A program made the position numbers and the translations under genes. 64,000 bases of DNA from JAEUHO01 sp046350655. Its GTDB lineage: Bacteria; Planctomycetota; PLA2; JAEUHO01. The stretch is from contig JAXMAB010000004.1 of the NCBI GenBank assembly GCA_046350655.1, forward strand, positions 992,001 to 1,056,000, given 5' to 3'. Below the pieces are notes generated by a model. The model saw nothing but the letters and a program-made list of their open reading frames with translations. It was not told where the DNA came from and ran no database searches. Shown here one piece after another: positions 54,835 through 63,300 of the stretch. Within the stretch, counting starts at the first letter, position 1, and every line of letters begins with the position of its first letter.

Positions 54835-56445
54835 ATGGCTCGCACCGAACGGATCGAACACCAGCCGCAGTTCCTGGAGCAGGGCGGCGACTTCAACGAC
54901 CAGCTCTACAAGGCGCTGCGCGCCAGCCCGTGGTGGATGATCTCCATCGCGTTCCACGTCCTCCTGGGCGTGATCTCGAGCCTGATGACGTCGGACGCCC
55001 CGCCGCCGCAGAAGAACCTCCAGATGGTGGCGAGCATGAACGCGGCCGAGCCGCCGGCCGTCGAGGAGCCGCCGCCGACGCCGGAGGAGACCGAGCAGAT
55101 CCACCAGTCGGACGTCGTGGCGAAGGAGCCGACGGTCAAGGACGCCGAGCTCAGCGACCACAACGAGACCGACAACGACCTCCCGACCGAGGAGTCGCTC
55201 GGCGAGAGCGGCATCTCCGACGCCCCGTTCGAGGGCCCGGCGAACAACGGCCTCATCGGCATCGGCGGCAGCGCCGGCGGCGCCTTCAAGGGCCGCGGCG
55301 GTCACCGCAACCTGCGCGCGGGCGGCGGCGGCAAGAAGGCCGACGACGCGGTCGAGGACGCGCTGAAGTGGCTCGCCGCGCACCAGTCGGCCGACGGCGG
55401 CTGGGAGTGCGAGGGCTTCCGCAAGTGGTGCGACGGCAAGACGATCTCGGGCGAGGGCCCGGACGGCGCCGGCAAGGCCCAGTACGACGTGGGCGTGACG
55501 GGCATGGCCCTGCTCGCGTTCCTCGGCGCGGGCTACACGAACCGCTCGGAGGGCCCGTTCGGCAAGGTGGTCGGCAACGGCCTCAAGTACCTGCGCAACG
55601 TGCAGGACGCCGAGGGCTGCTTCGGCAGCCGTTCGTCCGGTCACTTCGTCTACAACCACGCGATCGCCGCGCTCGCCATGGTCGAGGCGTTCGGCATGAC
55701 GGGTTCGACGAACTTCAAGAACCCCGCCCAGAAGGCGCTCGACTTCATCGCGATCTCGCGCAACCCGTACTTCGCCTGGCGCTACGGCATCAAGCCGGGC
55801 GACAACGACACCTCGGTGACGGGCTGGATGATGATGGCGCTCAAGAGCGCGAAGCTCATCAACCAGGCCGACGTCAAGGCCGGCAAGCCCGTCTCGCTGC
55901 AGTACGACGAGGAGGCCTTCGAGGGCATCAAGGCCTGGATCGAGAAGATGACGGACCCGGACTACGGCCGCGTCGGCTACCAGCAGCGCGGCACGGGCCC
56001 GGCGCGTCCGACCGAGCTCGTCGACAAGTTCCCCGCCGACAAGTCGGAGTCGATGACCGGCGTCGGCATGCTGGCCCGCATCTTCCTCGGTGAGAACCCG
56101 AAGACGAGCGACCCGATCAAGAAGGGCGCCGAGCTCTGCTCGAAGGTCGCCCCGAAGTGGGACCCGAACGACGGCTCGATCGACATGTACTACTGGTACT
56201 ACGCGACCCTCGCGATGTTCCAGGTCGGCGGCCCGACGTGGGACGCGTGGCAGAAGGCCATGAAGACGGCCATCATCGACACGCAGCGGAAGGACACCGA
56301 CTTCTGCATGTACAAGGGTTCGTGGGACCCGATCGACCCGTGGGGCCCGGACGGCGGCCGCGTCTACTCGACGGCGTGCCTCGCGCTCTGCCTCGAGGTC
56401 TGGTACCGCTACGACAAGGTGTTCGGCGCGGCGGGCGAGAAGTAG
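54835..56445 (+). CDS. Membrane-anchored alpha-toroid (squalene-cyclase-repeat-like) protein, 536 aa
   Basis: ATG at 54835, with GGAG about eleven bases upstream. A cytoplasmic N-terminus of about 30 residues and one membrane helix (residues 33-51, WWMISIAFHVLLGVISSLM) are followed by an acidic Pro/Glu linker to about residue 150. The Gly-rich GGSAGGAFKGRGGHRNLRAGG comes next, then a prenyltransferase/squalene-oxidase type repeat domain. Its repeats are ALKWLAAHQSADGGWECEG, GMALLAFLGAGYTNR, GLKYLRNVQDAEGCFGSR, AIAALAMVEAFGMTG, WMMMALKSAKLINQ and the closing YSTACLALCLEVWYRYDKVF. The DXDD and DCTAE catalytic motifs of real cyclases are absent, so it is a binding or structural protein. The type is frequent in planctomycetes. 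Confidence 0.88.
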   Translation: MARTERIEHQPQFLEQGGDFNDQLYKALRASPWWMISIAFHVLLGVISSLMTSDAPPPQKNLQMVASMNAAEPPAVEEPPPTPEETEQIHQSDVVAKEPTVKDAELSDHNETDNDLPTEESLGESGISDAPFEGPANNGLIGIGGSAGGAFKGRGGHRNLRAGGGGKKADDAVEDALKWLAAHQSADGGWECEGFRKWCDGKTISGEGPDGAGKAQYDVGVTGMALLAFLGAGYTNRSEGPFGKVVGNGLKYLRNVQDAEGCFGSRSSGHFVYNHAIAALAMVEAFGMTGSTNFKNPAQKALDFIAISRNPYFAWRYGIKPGDNDTSVTGWMMMALKSAKLINQADVKAGKPVSLQYDEEAFEGIKAWIEKMTDPDYGRVGYQQRGTGPARPTELVDKFPADKSESMTGVGMLARIFLGENPKTSDPIKKGAELCSKVAPKWDPNDGSIDMYYWYYATLAMFQVGGPTWDAWQKAMKTAIIDTQRKDTDFCMYKGSWDPIDPWGPDGGRVYSTACLALCLEVWYRYDKVFGAAGEK

Positions 56446-56766
56446 GCGTCCTCCCGCAACGAACGTCCTGAGTCTCTCCGCGCGCCCGCCGGCACCCGCC
56501 GGCGGGCGCGCGCATTTCTACGCGGGCTGCGCTGCGCCTGCGGGCCCGCGGGACGGCGGAACAACGGGGTCGTAGCCCTCCGTTTCGCGGTCGGCGTCCG
56601 GGCCTCGCGTCCCCGGGGGATCGGCCGCGAAGTTGGAACAACGGGGTCGTAGCCCTTTGTTCCACGTCGACGTCGGGCGACGCCGAAACAACGGGGTCGT
56701 AGCCCTTCGTTTCGCTGTCGACCGGGGGGAAGTTGGAACAACGGGGTCGTAGCCCCTTGTTCCAGA
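56446..56766. repeat. REP5 cluster: four 29-bp hairpins between converging genes
   Basis: No gene is supported. Four 29-base hairpins lie at 56558-56586, 56635-56663, 56685-56713 and 56735-56763. All keep the central ACGGGGTCGTAGCCC; the outer arms vary as GGAAC/GTTCC or GAAAC/GTTTC. A REP1 arm lies at 56599-56617. The last hairpin ends three bases before the stop codon of the synthetase gene. The repeats may work as terminators from either side. Confidence 0.85.
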
Positions 56767-58059
56767 TCAGGGGTCCAGGCGCGTGCGGTCGCGGGGGTAG
56801 AGGCACGCCTCGCGGACGTTCGCCAGGCCCGCGAGCTGGGCGGTGAGCCGCTCGAGGCCGATCGCGAGCCCGCCGTGGGGCGGCATGCCGACGTCGAACA
56901 TGCGGAGGTGGCCCGCGAAGGCCGCCGGGTCGATGCCGCGGGAGCGGATCGAGGCCTCGAGGTCCGAGCGGAGGTGACGGCGCTTGCCGCCCGTCGTGAT
57001 CTCGAGCCCCCGATAGAGGAGGTCGAACGACTCGGCGGCCCCCGCGGTGCCGCGCGGATGCGTGTAGAACGGCCGCGCGGCGATCGGGAACCCGACCACG
57101 AAGACCGCCGCGACGCCGTGCTGCCGCTCGGCGAGCGCGCAGAGCTGCCGCTCGCCCTCGGGGTCGAGGTCGTCCACGAGGTCGGCGCGGCCCGCGTCGC
57201 GCCGGAGGCGCCCGAGGCACTCGCCGAACTCCCAGACCGGCGCGCGCTCGATCGTCGGCGGGGGCGCGACCCCCAGCGGCTTCCAGAGCGCGGCGTGCTC
57301 CGCCGCGAGGCCCGCGAACATCTCGCAGAGCACCTCGCGCTCCAGCTCGATCACGTCCTCGGCGGCGTCCACGAACGCCATCTCGAGGTCGAGGGAGAGG
57401 TACTCGGTGAGGTGCCGCGACGTCGCGTGCGGCTCCGCCCGGTAGACGTGCCCGGTCTCGAACACGCGCTCGAGGCCCGCGGTCCCGTGCTCCTTGAAGA
57501 ACTGCGGGCTCTGCGCCAGGTAGGCCACGCGGTCGAAGTAGGTGACCGGGAAGAGGTTGGCGCCGCCCTCCGTGCCCCCGGACACGAGCTTCGACGTCAC
57601 GATCTCGGTGAACCGCCGCCGACGGAGCGCGGCCCGGAAGCCCTCGAGGAGGGCCGCCTGCAGGCGGAACACCGCGCCGACGCGCTCGTTGCGCAGCGAG
57701 AGGGGGCGGTGCGCGAGGACCGTCTCCGCGCCCACGGCCGACAGGTCGGCGCTCGCGTGGAACGGGAGGTCCTGCGCCGCCCGGGCGAGCACCTTGGCCT
57801 CGAGGATGTCCACCTCGACGCCCCCGTAGCGGGAGCGCGGGTCGGGGCGCACCTTGCCCCGGAACTCGACCACGTCGTCGAGGGAGAGGGCGAGCGGCGC
57901 CAGGGCCGGCGTGGCCGCGACGCACTGCATCTGCCCGGAGGCGTCCTGCAGCACCACGAAGGTCGTGTGCGACAGCACGCGGAGCCGGTGGACCCAGCCC
58001 GCGAGGACGACCTCGGTGCCGCTACGCTGCGCAAGCTCCGCGAGGAAGGTCTTGCGCAC
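56767..58059 (-). CDS. aspS: Archaeal-type (probably non-discriminating) aspartyl-tRNA synthetase, 430 aa
   Basis: Class II synthetase that charges tRNA-Asp and, if non-discriminating, tRNA-Asn for later amidation by GatCAB. GTG at 58057-58059 (no better start nearby). An N-terminal OB-fold domain (VVLAGWVHRLRVLSHTTFVV) leads to the class II core: NLFPVTYFDRVAYLAQSPQF (motif 2 region), ETGHVYRAEPHATSRHLTEY, FDLLYRGLEITTGGKRRH and GGLAIGLERLTAQLAG (motif 3). At 430 residues it lacks the GAD insert of the bacterial AspRS (about 590), which marks the archaeal/eukaryal-type group. It follows rpsT on the same strand by 76 bases. Confidence 0.9.
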   Translation of the reverse strand: MRKTFLAELAQRSGTEVVLAGWVHRLRVLSHTTFVVLQDASGQMQCVAATPALAPLALSLDDVVEFRGKVRPDPRSRYGGVEVDILEAKVLARAAQDLPFHASADLSAVGAETVLAHRPLSLRNERVGAVFRLQAALLEGFRAALRRRRFTEIVTSKLVSGGTEGGANLFPVTYFDRVAYLAQSPQFFKEHGTAGLERVFETGHVYRAEPHATSRHLTEYLSLDLEMAFVDAAEDVIELEREVLCEMFAGLAAEHAALWKPLGVAPPPTIERAPVWEFGECLGRLRRDAGRADLVDDLDPEGERQLCALAERQHGVAAVFVVGFPIAARPFYTHPRGTAGAAESFDLLYRGLEITTGGKRRHLRSDLEASIRSRGIDPAAFAGHLRMFDVGMPPHGGLAIGLERLTAQLAGLANVREACLYPRDRTRLDP

Positions 58060-58119
58060 GATCTGGCCTGCCGACGTAGGACGGGACGCGGATCATGGGG
58101 GGGACCTCCTCGCGGAGCG

Positions 58120-58135
58120 CCGGACCTGCGTCCGG
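58120..58135 (-). terminator. Hairpin directly after the rpsT stop
   Basis: CCGGAC and GTCCGG arms around a four-base loop start on the base after the rpsT stop codon. The stem is short with no T-run; it may only attenuate reading into the synthetase gene. Confidence 0.4.
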
Positions 58136-58411
58136 TTACTTCGCCTTCTTGACCGCCGAGGCGACCGCCTTGGCGAGCTTGCTCTTGTGGTTCGACGCCG
58201 TGTTCCGGTGGATCACGTGGCGCTTCGCGGCCTTGTCGAGCTTCTTGAACGTGTGGGGGAGGAGGGCCTCCGCCTCCTTCGCCTTGCCGGCCGCGAGGAG
58301 GGCGCGGAGGTCCTTCTCGGCGGCGCGCATCGCGCCCTTCGTGGCGAGGTTGGCGACGCGACGGCGCTCGTTCTGGCGGACGCGCTTCTTGGATGAACGG
58401 CTGTGGGGCAT
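58136..58411 (-). CDS. rpsT: 30S ribosomal protein S20, 91 aa
   Basis: Primary 16S rRNA-binding protein of the small subunit. ATG at 58409-58411. The sequence is the usual Lys/Arg/Ala-rich three-helix bundle: MPHSRSSKKRVRQNERRR, VANLATKGAMRAAEKDLRAL, then LDKAAKRHVIHRNTASNHKS and a final AKAVASAVKKAK. HRNTASNHKSKLAK is the family's best-conserved block. The length is typical. Confidence 0.97.
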   Translation of the reverse strand: MPHSRSSKKRVRQNERRRVANLATKGAMRAAEKDLRALLAAGKAKEAEALLPHTFKKLDKAAKRHVIHRNTASNHKSKLAKAVASAVKKAK

Positions 58412-58512
58412 CGGGAGAGTCTTTCCAGGTCAGGTTCGTTCGGGACGCTTGGGAACGGTCAGGGACAAGGGACGGACGACGGGGGCGGCCGGGGCGGGGG
58501 ATGACCGGGAGG

Positions 58513-59850
58513 TCAGCTCCCCAGACCCTCGAGCTTGGCACCCACGTCGCGGTACGAGATGTCCACCTCGTAGATCTTGGTGAACTCGCGGCGCGCGTCC
58601 TCCTTCGCGCCGCGCTTCTCGTGGAGCTCGCCGAGGCGGAAGGTGATCTCCTTCGCGCGGTCGGAGTTGAGCTGGGGGAAGTCCTCCGCGGCCTTGGCGA
58701 CCTGCTTGACCGCCAGGTCGAGGAGGTTCTTCTTCTCGAAGCAGTCCGCGAGCCGCATGAGGCTGTCGGTCTTCTTGCGCGGGTCCTGCACGGTCTTCTG
58801 GAACTCGCCGATGGCCTCGTCGAGGCGGTTGGCCATCAGCAGCACGAGGCCCAGGCGGAACCGCTCGCCGAGGTCGGTCGGGTGCTCGCGGACGCGGCGG
58901 CCGTACTCGGCCAGCCGCGCCTCGACCAGCGCCGTCCGCGCGGCCTGGAACGCCGCGAGGTTCTCGTCGGTCTCGGACACGGCGTAGCGCCGGCGGGCCT
59001 CGTCGTACGGGACCTGCAGCTTCTGCAGCTTCATGTCGCCGATGCGGATCGACAGGTCGTAGTTGCCCGGGTCGGTCTTGAGCACCAGCTCGAGCTGCTC
59101 GAGCGCGGCGTCCGTGTTGCCCTGCTGCTGCAGGACGTCGGCCAGGCGGAGGCGCGTGCGCGCCGCCGTCGCCGGGTTCTTCTCGATGTCGGCGCGCAGG
59201 CGCGCGGCCTCGTCGGTCGCGTCCTGGTCGGTCAGCTGGAGGCGCGTGTCGCGCTCGAGGCGCCCCGCGACCTCCTTGTCCTTGATCAGCTCGCGCGACG
59301 ACTTCGCGGTCTCGTAGCCGCCCTGCTTGAGGGCGCCCTCGGCGGCCAGGTTCTTGCGCATCTTCAGCGCTTCCTGGTCCTTCGGGTCGATGCGGGCCGC
59401 CTCGCCGTAGGCGTCGGAGGCCTCCTTGATCTTGCCCTGGCGGTACAACGCCGCCCCGAGCGACTTCCACGCCGTGTTGTCCTCGGGGTCGAGCTTCGCG
59501 GCCATCTTGAAGCCGAACTGCGCGGCGTTCAGGAAGTTGCCCGCCTCGCCGGCCTCGCCGAGCGTCATCCAGGCGTCCTTGTCGTCCGGGTTCTTCGCGA
59601 GGTGGCGCGCGGCCGCCGCGATCTTCTTCTGCGGGTCGCGGACCGACGCGATGCCGAGGCGGCCCATGCCGCCGAACAGCGACTTCCCCTTGCCCTCGCG
59701 GCGCTTCTCGGCCGCCTGGTGCAGCCCCTCGAGCGCCTCGATGTCGTTCGGGTCGAGCTGGATGACCTCGAGGTACATCTCGACGGCGAGGTCGTAGTTC
59801 TTCCGCTTGAACGAATCGCGAGCCTTGGACTTGAGGTCGGCGACGCCCAT
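58513..59850 (-). CDS. Cytoplasmic TPR protein, 445 aa
   Basis: No signal peptide, so probably cytoplasmic; partner unknown. I start it at the ATG 59848-59850 (MGVADLKSKARDSFKRKNYD), though the frame is open to 59970. TPR units are clear: KARDSFKRKNYDLAVEMYLE, AWKSLGAALYRQGKIKEASD, LADVLQQQGNTDAALEQLEL and LMANRLDEAIGEFQKTVQDP. The last 60 residues continue in the same style (RLGELHEKRGAKEDARREFT, KIYEVDISYRDVGAKLEGLG). It lies 101 bases upstream of rpsT on the same strand. Confidence 0.88.
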   Translation of the reverse strand: MGVADLKSKARDSFKRKNYDLAVEMYLEVIQLDPNDIEALEGLHQAAEKRREGKGKSLFGGMGRLGIASVRDPQKKIAAAARHLAKNPDDKDAWMTLGEAGEAGNFLNAAQFGFKMAAKLDPEDNTAWKSLGAALYRQGKIKEASDAYGEAARIDPKDQEALKMRKNLAAEGALKQGGYETAKSSRELIKDKEVAGRLERDTRLQLTDQDATDEAARLRADIEKNPATAARTRLRLADVLQQQGNTDAALEQLELVLKTDPGNYDLSIRIGDMKLQKLQVPYDEARRRYAVSETDENLAAFQAARTALVEARLAEYGRRVREHPTDLGERFRLGLVLLMANRLDEAIGEFQKTVQDPRKKTDSLMRLADCFEKKNLLDLAVKQVAKAAEDFPQLNSDRAKEITFRLGELHEKRGAKEDARREFTKIYEVDISYRDVGAKLEGLGS

Positions 59851-59977
59851 GGAGGTCCTGTGGGGAGCGCTGGGGGAGGCCCGGCGCGAACGACGCAGGG
59901 TAGTCCGGCCGCCCCCCGGGGACAACCTCCGCGGGGGGTGGCCGGAGCGCCGGTGGCCCCTCCCTCCCACCCCCGGC

Positions 59978-59983
59978 TACAAT
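59978..59983 (+). promoter_or_regulatory. -10 box TACAAT for leaderless def-ribF
   Basis: TACAAT ends nine bases before the def ATG, and there is no Shine-Dalgarno between them. Confidence 0.5.
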
Positions 59984-59992
59984 CGCCCGGCG

Positions 59993-60511
59993 ATGCACGT
60001 CGAGATCGTCCACTGGCCGAACCCCATCCTCACCCGGGGGACGTCCCCGGTCACCCCGGCGGATCTGACGGACGACTTCCGTGACACGGTCGCCCAGATG
60101 ACCCGCCTCATGATCGACCTCCGGGGCGTCGGCCTGGCGGCCCCCCAGGCCGGCATCGGCAAGCGGTTCATGCTCGTCTGCCCGACGGGCGAGGCCGGCG
60201 ACGAACGGGTCGTCATCAACCCCGAGATCGTGGCCCGCGAGGGCGACGAGGAGATGGAGGAGGGCTGCCTCTCCTTCCCCAAGATCTACGGGACCATCCG
60301 CCGCGCCGCCAAGGTGAAGGTCCGCTGGCGCGACCTCGACTGGAAGGAGCACGAGGAGGTCCTCGACGGCTTCATCGCCCGCATCTTCCAGCACGAGCTC
60401 GACCACCTCAACGGCGTCGTCTTCATCGACCGCATGGACGACACCGACCTCTCGGCCGCCAAGCCCCGCCTCGCCGAGCTCAAGAAGGCCTTCGCCGCGA
60501 CGCCGCGGTGA
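59993..60511 (+). CDS. def: Peptide deformylase, 172 aa
   Basis: Metal-dependent enzyme that removes the formyl group from the N-terminal Met of new proteins. ATG at 59993. All three family motifs are present: GVGLAAPQAG (residues 45-54), EGCLSFP with C92, and HELDH with H134, E135 and H138. The length is standard. It ends four bases before ribF, forming a two-gene operon. Confidence 0.97.
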   Translation: MHVEIVHWPNPILTRGTSPVTPADLTDDFRDTVAQMTRLMIDLRGVGLAAPQAGIGKRFMLVCPTGEAGDERVVINPEIVAREGDEEMEEGCLSFPKIYGTIRRAAKVKVRWRDLDWKEHEEVLDGFIARIFQHELDHLNGVVFIDRMDDTDLSAAKPRLAELKKAFAATPR

Positions 60512-60515
60512 CCCC

Positions 60516-61475
60516 GTGCGCGTCGTCACCGGCCGCGACGCGCTGACCCAGGCCTCGTTCCGCCGCCCGGTCGTCGCCATCGGAGTCTTCGACGGCGTCC
60601 ACCGCGGCCACCGCCACGTCCTCGAGAGCCTCCGCGCCTTCGCCGACGAAGCCGACGGCGAGGCCGTCGTCGTCACCTTCGACACCCACCCGCGCGCCCT
60701 CCTCGACGGCCGGGCCCCGCGCCCGCTCGTCTCCCTCGCGCACCGCCTCCTCCTGCTCTCGCGCCTCGGCCTCGACGCCGTCGTCGTCCTCCCCTTCGAC
60801 GCCGCCATGCGCGACACGCCCTTCGACGCCTTCGTCGCCGACGTCCTGGTCGGCCGCATCGGCGTCCGCGGCCTCCTCTTCGGCTACGACACCTGCTTCG
60901 GCCGCGACGGCCTCGGCACCTTCGACACCGTCGCGCCCCTCGCGCTCCGCCACGGCTTTGCGGTCCGCCGCGCGCCGCCCATCGCCGTCGGCGGCCGCCC
61001 CATCTCCGCCACCCGCATCCGCGAAGCCCTCGAGCGCGGCGACCTCGAGGCCGCCGCCGAGCTCCTCGGCCGCCCGCCCACGCTCTACGGCCCCGTCGTC
61101 CACGGCGACGGCCGCGGCCGCACCCTCGGCTTCCCGACCGCCAACGTCGACCTCGAGGGCGAGTCGCTCCCGCCCGCCGGCGTCTACCAGGTCGTCGCCA
61201 CGCTCCGCGGCCGCCGCTACGCCGCGGTCGCCAACATCGGGACGCGACCCACCTTCCCGGACGCGAGGCCCGCCCGCCCGCTGCTCGAGGTCCACGTCCC
61301 CGGCGTCGACTTCGCCTTCTACGGCGAGCCCCTCGAGGTCGAGCTGGTCCGCAAGATCCGCGACGAGCAGCGCTTCCCGAACCGCGACGCGCTCGTCGCG
61401 CAGATCCGCCGCGACGTCGCGTCGCTCGCCCTCCCCGCCGCCGACGATCCGGCCGGCGGGCCGACCGATCGCTGA
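60516..61475 (+). CDS. ribF: Bifunctional riboflavin kinase / FAD synthetase, 319 aa
   Basis: Makes FMN from riboflavin and then FAD. GTG at 60516. The N-terminal nucleotidyltransferase domain has AIGVFDGVHRGHRHVLE, VVTFDTHPRALL and the family ISxTxIR as PISATRIREALERGD. The C-terminal kinase domain has GPVVHGDGRGRTLGFPTANV, PPAGVYQV and VANIGTRPTF. GTRPTF is followed by PDARPARPLLEVH, whose DNA resembles a REP1 arm (61259-61272); this may be chance. Full length. Confidence 0.95.
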   Translation: MRVVTGRDALTQASFRRPVVAIGVFDGVHRGHRHVLESLRAFADEADGEAVVVTFDTHPRALLDGRAPRPLVSLAHRLLLLSRLGLDAVVVLPFDAAMRDTPFDAFVADVLVGRIGVRGLLFGYDTCFGRDGLGTFDTVAPLALRHGFAVRRAPPIAVGGRPISATRIREALERGDLEAAAELLGRPPTLYGPVVHGDGRGRTLGFPTANVDLEGESLPPAGVYQVVATLRGRRYAAVANIGTRPTFPDARPARPLLEVHVPGVDFAFYGEPLEVELVRKIRDEQRFPNRDALVAQIRRDVASLALPAADDPAGGPTDR

Positions 61476-61519
61476 CCCGCCGCGGTACGCTCTCCGCCTC
61501 CCTTCCTCGGAGCCCCGCC

Positions 61520-61744
61520 ATGGCCGATCCCGCCCCGAACGTCACCGTCACCGTCAAGCCGAACGGCCCGCTCCTCGTCGCCGGGCCCATCACCCTCGTC
61601 GACCCCACGGGCCAGACGGTCGCGTTGCCGGCCGGCCGTCCCACCGCGCTCTGCCGCTGCGGCCACTCGACGATGAAGCCGTTCTGCGACGGCTCCCACG
61701 GCCCCAAGGGCTTCCACGCGGCCGAGGCGGCGCCGAAGCGCTGA
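61520..61744 (+). CDS. CDGSH iron-sulphur protein, 74 aa
   Basis: Small 2Fe-2S protein of the mitoNEET-like CDGSH family, thought to act in redox or cluster transfer. The ligand set CXCX8CX3H is complete: C45, C47, C56 and H60 in CRCGHSTMKPFCDGSH. The N-terminal 40 residues form the short beta part (VTVTVKPNGPLLVAGPITLV). ATG at 61520 with CGGAG upstream; TACGCT at 61496-61501 is a likely -10 box. It is not coupled to ribF (44-base gap). Confidence 0.95.
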   Translation: MADPAPNVTVTVKPNGPLLVAGPITLVDPTGQTVALPAGRPTALCRCGHSTMKPFCDGSHGPKGFHAAEAAPKR

Positions 61745-61985
61745 CGCCCGGTCGTGCGCCCCGGGACGCGAGGCCCGGTCGCCGTCCCTCCGGACGGCGC
61801 GCGGGCCTCGCGGTCCCGAACCGCGTCCTTCCCCTCACGCGTCGCGCGCCGCGCGACGTGGACCGCCGTGCGTCCCGGGGCCGCCCACGGGCCTCGTGGT
61901 CCCGTGCGCCGGACCGTTTCCCCCGGGGCGCCGGTCTGCGAGGATCGTCGGGCGCACGCGAGGTCGCGTGCTCGGAGGCGAAGCG
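61745..61985. repeat. Intergenic region with extended REP1 hairpin
   Basis: No gene is supported. At 61761-61817, REP1 arms (GGGACGCGAGGCCCG and CGGGCCTCGCGGTCCC) enclose a second hairpin GCCGTCC-CTC-CGGACGGC, giving one long nested stem after the CDGSH gene. A degenerate REP1-like palindrome (CACGGG...CCCGTG) lies at 61886-61905. GGAGG near 61976 is the ribosome binding site of the next gene. Confidence 0.75.
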
Positions 61986-63080
61986 ATGGCCGACGTCCCC
62001 CCGACCCGTCCGGGCGCGTGCCCGTCGTCGGAGACGCTCGACGCGTTCGTCGCGGGGTCGCTCGACGCCGGCGCGCGGGACGGCGTCGCGCGCCACCTCG
62101 CGACGTGTTTCATGTGCCGCGCCGTCGCGGTGGGGCTCGCGAAGGCGGCCGGGAAGTCGCCGGACGCCGCGGGGATCCCCGCGCGTGACGGCGGCGCGTC
62201 GTCGCGGCCCGCGGCGACGTCGGCGCCTGCACCGTCGGGGAACGGGCCGTCGGGCGGCGCGCCGTCGGGCAACGCGCCGGCGTCGCGGCCTTCGCCGACC
62301 GGAGCCCCGTCGCCGACCGGCGGCGACGCAGGCAACCGTCGCGGGCCGGGCCTCGCGGTCCCGAAAGTCGTCGGGGTCGTGGTCCTGGTCGTCGTGGCGA
62401 TCGGGCTGTACCTGGCGTTGAAGTCGTGCGGCGGCGGTGGGGGTGCGTCGGCGGGGAAGGACGGCGAGGCCGTGCTGGCGGCGGTGGCGGGCGACCTCGC
62501 GGCGAAGTCGCCGGACCTGTTCGCGGGGTTCGCGCCGGTGCCGCGCGGCGAGCGCGTGGCGGCGCAGGCGATGGTGCGCGACGGCGAGATCGAGGTGCAC
62601 GGGCCGACGGAGGTGGTGCTCGGCGGGCGGCCGCGGTTCGCGTGGGTGCAGAGCGGGCGCGTGCGGAACTACGACCTCGTGCTGAAGGGCGCGGACGGGA
62701 AGACGGCGTGGAAGAAGCGCATCGAGGGCTTCGCGGCGCCATTCCCGGCGGACGAGGCGCCGCTGCCGGCGGGGTCGGCGTGGACGTGGGAGGTGTCGGG
62801 CAAGCGTTCGACGGGGACGGTGCGGGGCGTGCGGACGTTCCGCGTGGCGACGGACGACGAGCGCAAGCGGTACGAGGCGGCGGTGGCGGTGGTGCGCGCG
62901 CGGCCGGCGTCGGACCGGCCGAACCTGGTGGTGGCGCACCTGGCGCTGCGGGCGGGGCTGCTCGAGGAGGCGGAGGCCGCGGCGGCGGCCGACGTGCGGG
63001 CGTTCCCGGGCGACGACGCGGGCCGGACAACGCTTGCGTGCGTCCGCGCGCGGCTGGGGATCGTGCCCGACGGGCCGTGA
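61986..63080 (+). CDS. Putative membrane anti-sigma factor (zinc-finger type), 364 aa
   Basis: ATG at 61986, seven bases after GGAGG. The N-terminal domain has the HX3CX2C motif of zinc-binding anti-sigma domains (H37, C41 and C44 in ARHLATCFMCRAV). A Pro/Ser/Gly linker follows, then one membrane helix (about residues 124-145, VPKVVGVVVLVVVAIGLYLA) and an exported domain with VEVHGPTEVVLGG-like beta text and a helical end. No sigma-factor gene is adjacent, so its partner is unknown. Part of a REP1 arm (62347-62363) encodes the residues just before the membrane helix. Confidence 0.65.
   Translation: MADVPPTRPGACPSSETLDAFVAGSLDAGARDGVARHLATCFMCRAVAVGLAKAAGKSPDAAGIPARDGGASSRPAATSAPAPSGNGPSGGAPSGNAPASRPSPTGAPSPTGGDAGNRRGPGLAVPKVVGVVVLVVVAIGLYLALKSCGGGGGASAGKDGEAVLAAVAGDLAAKSPDLFAGFAPVPRGERVAAQAMVRDGEIEVHGPTEVVLGGRPRFAWVQSGRVRNYDLVLKGADGKTAWKKRIEGFAAPFPADEAPLPAGSAWTWEVSGKRSTGTVRGVRTFRVATDDERKRYEAAVAVVRARPASDRPNLVVAHLALRAGLLEEAEAAAAADVRAFPGDDAGRTTLACVRARLGIVPDGP
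62347..62363. repeat. REP1 arm inside the anti-sigma-like coding sequence
   Basis: CGGGCCTCGCGGTCCCG, identical to the right arm of REP1, encodes GLAVP at the linker-membrane junction. No left arm is nearby. Confidence 0.65.
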
Positions 63081-63300
63081 CGCGGTCGGGCGCGTGGTCC
63101 GGTCGCGGGTGGGGGGGACGCGAGGCCCGTGCGGGGGGCGGCCGCGCGGTGGGGCCGCCGGGCCGGTGCGGGCGGGCTTCGTCGGCGGTGCGAGCCCTGC
63201 TGGGGGGGCGGTCGCGGCCGGGCCTCCCCCCCTAGAATGGGGCGTGGCGGGCGGGGTGTGCTACCCCTTCTCCCTCCGATCGGGTGTCCGCGGCCCGAGT
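63081..63300. other. Intergenic region: REP1 arm and tRNA promoter
   Basis: A REP1 arm (GGGGACGCGAGGCCCG) lies at 63116-63131. TAGAAT at 63233-63238 is the likely -10 box of the tRNA gene, giving a leader of about 55 bases. I see nothing else. Confidence 0.6.

Noticed and set aside
56558..56763. CRISPR array, because of 29-base repeats at near-regular spacing
   Set aside because: There are only four copies, the repeats are self-complementary and vary in their arms, the spacers are about 21 or 48 bases, some spacer sequence is itself repeated, and no cas gene is near.
61259..61272. REP1-like arm inside ribF
   Set aside because: The match is short and has no partner arm, and the surrounding protein aligns with the family almost without a gap, so I do not count it as an inserted element.
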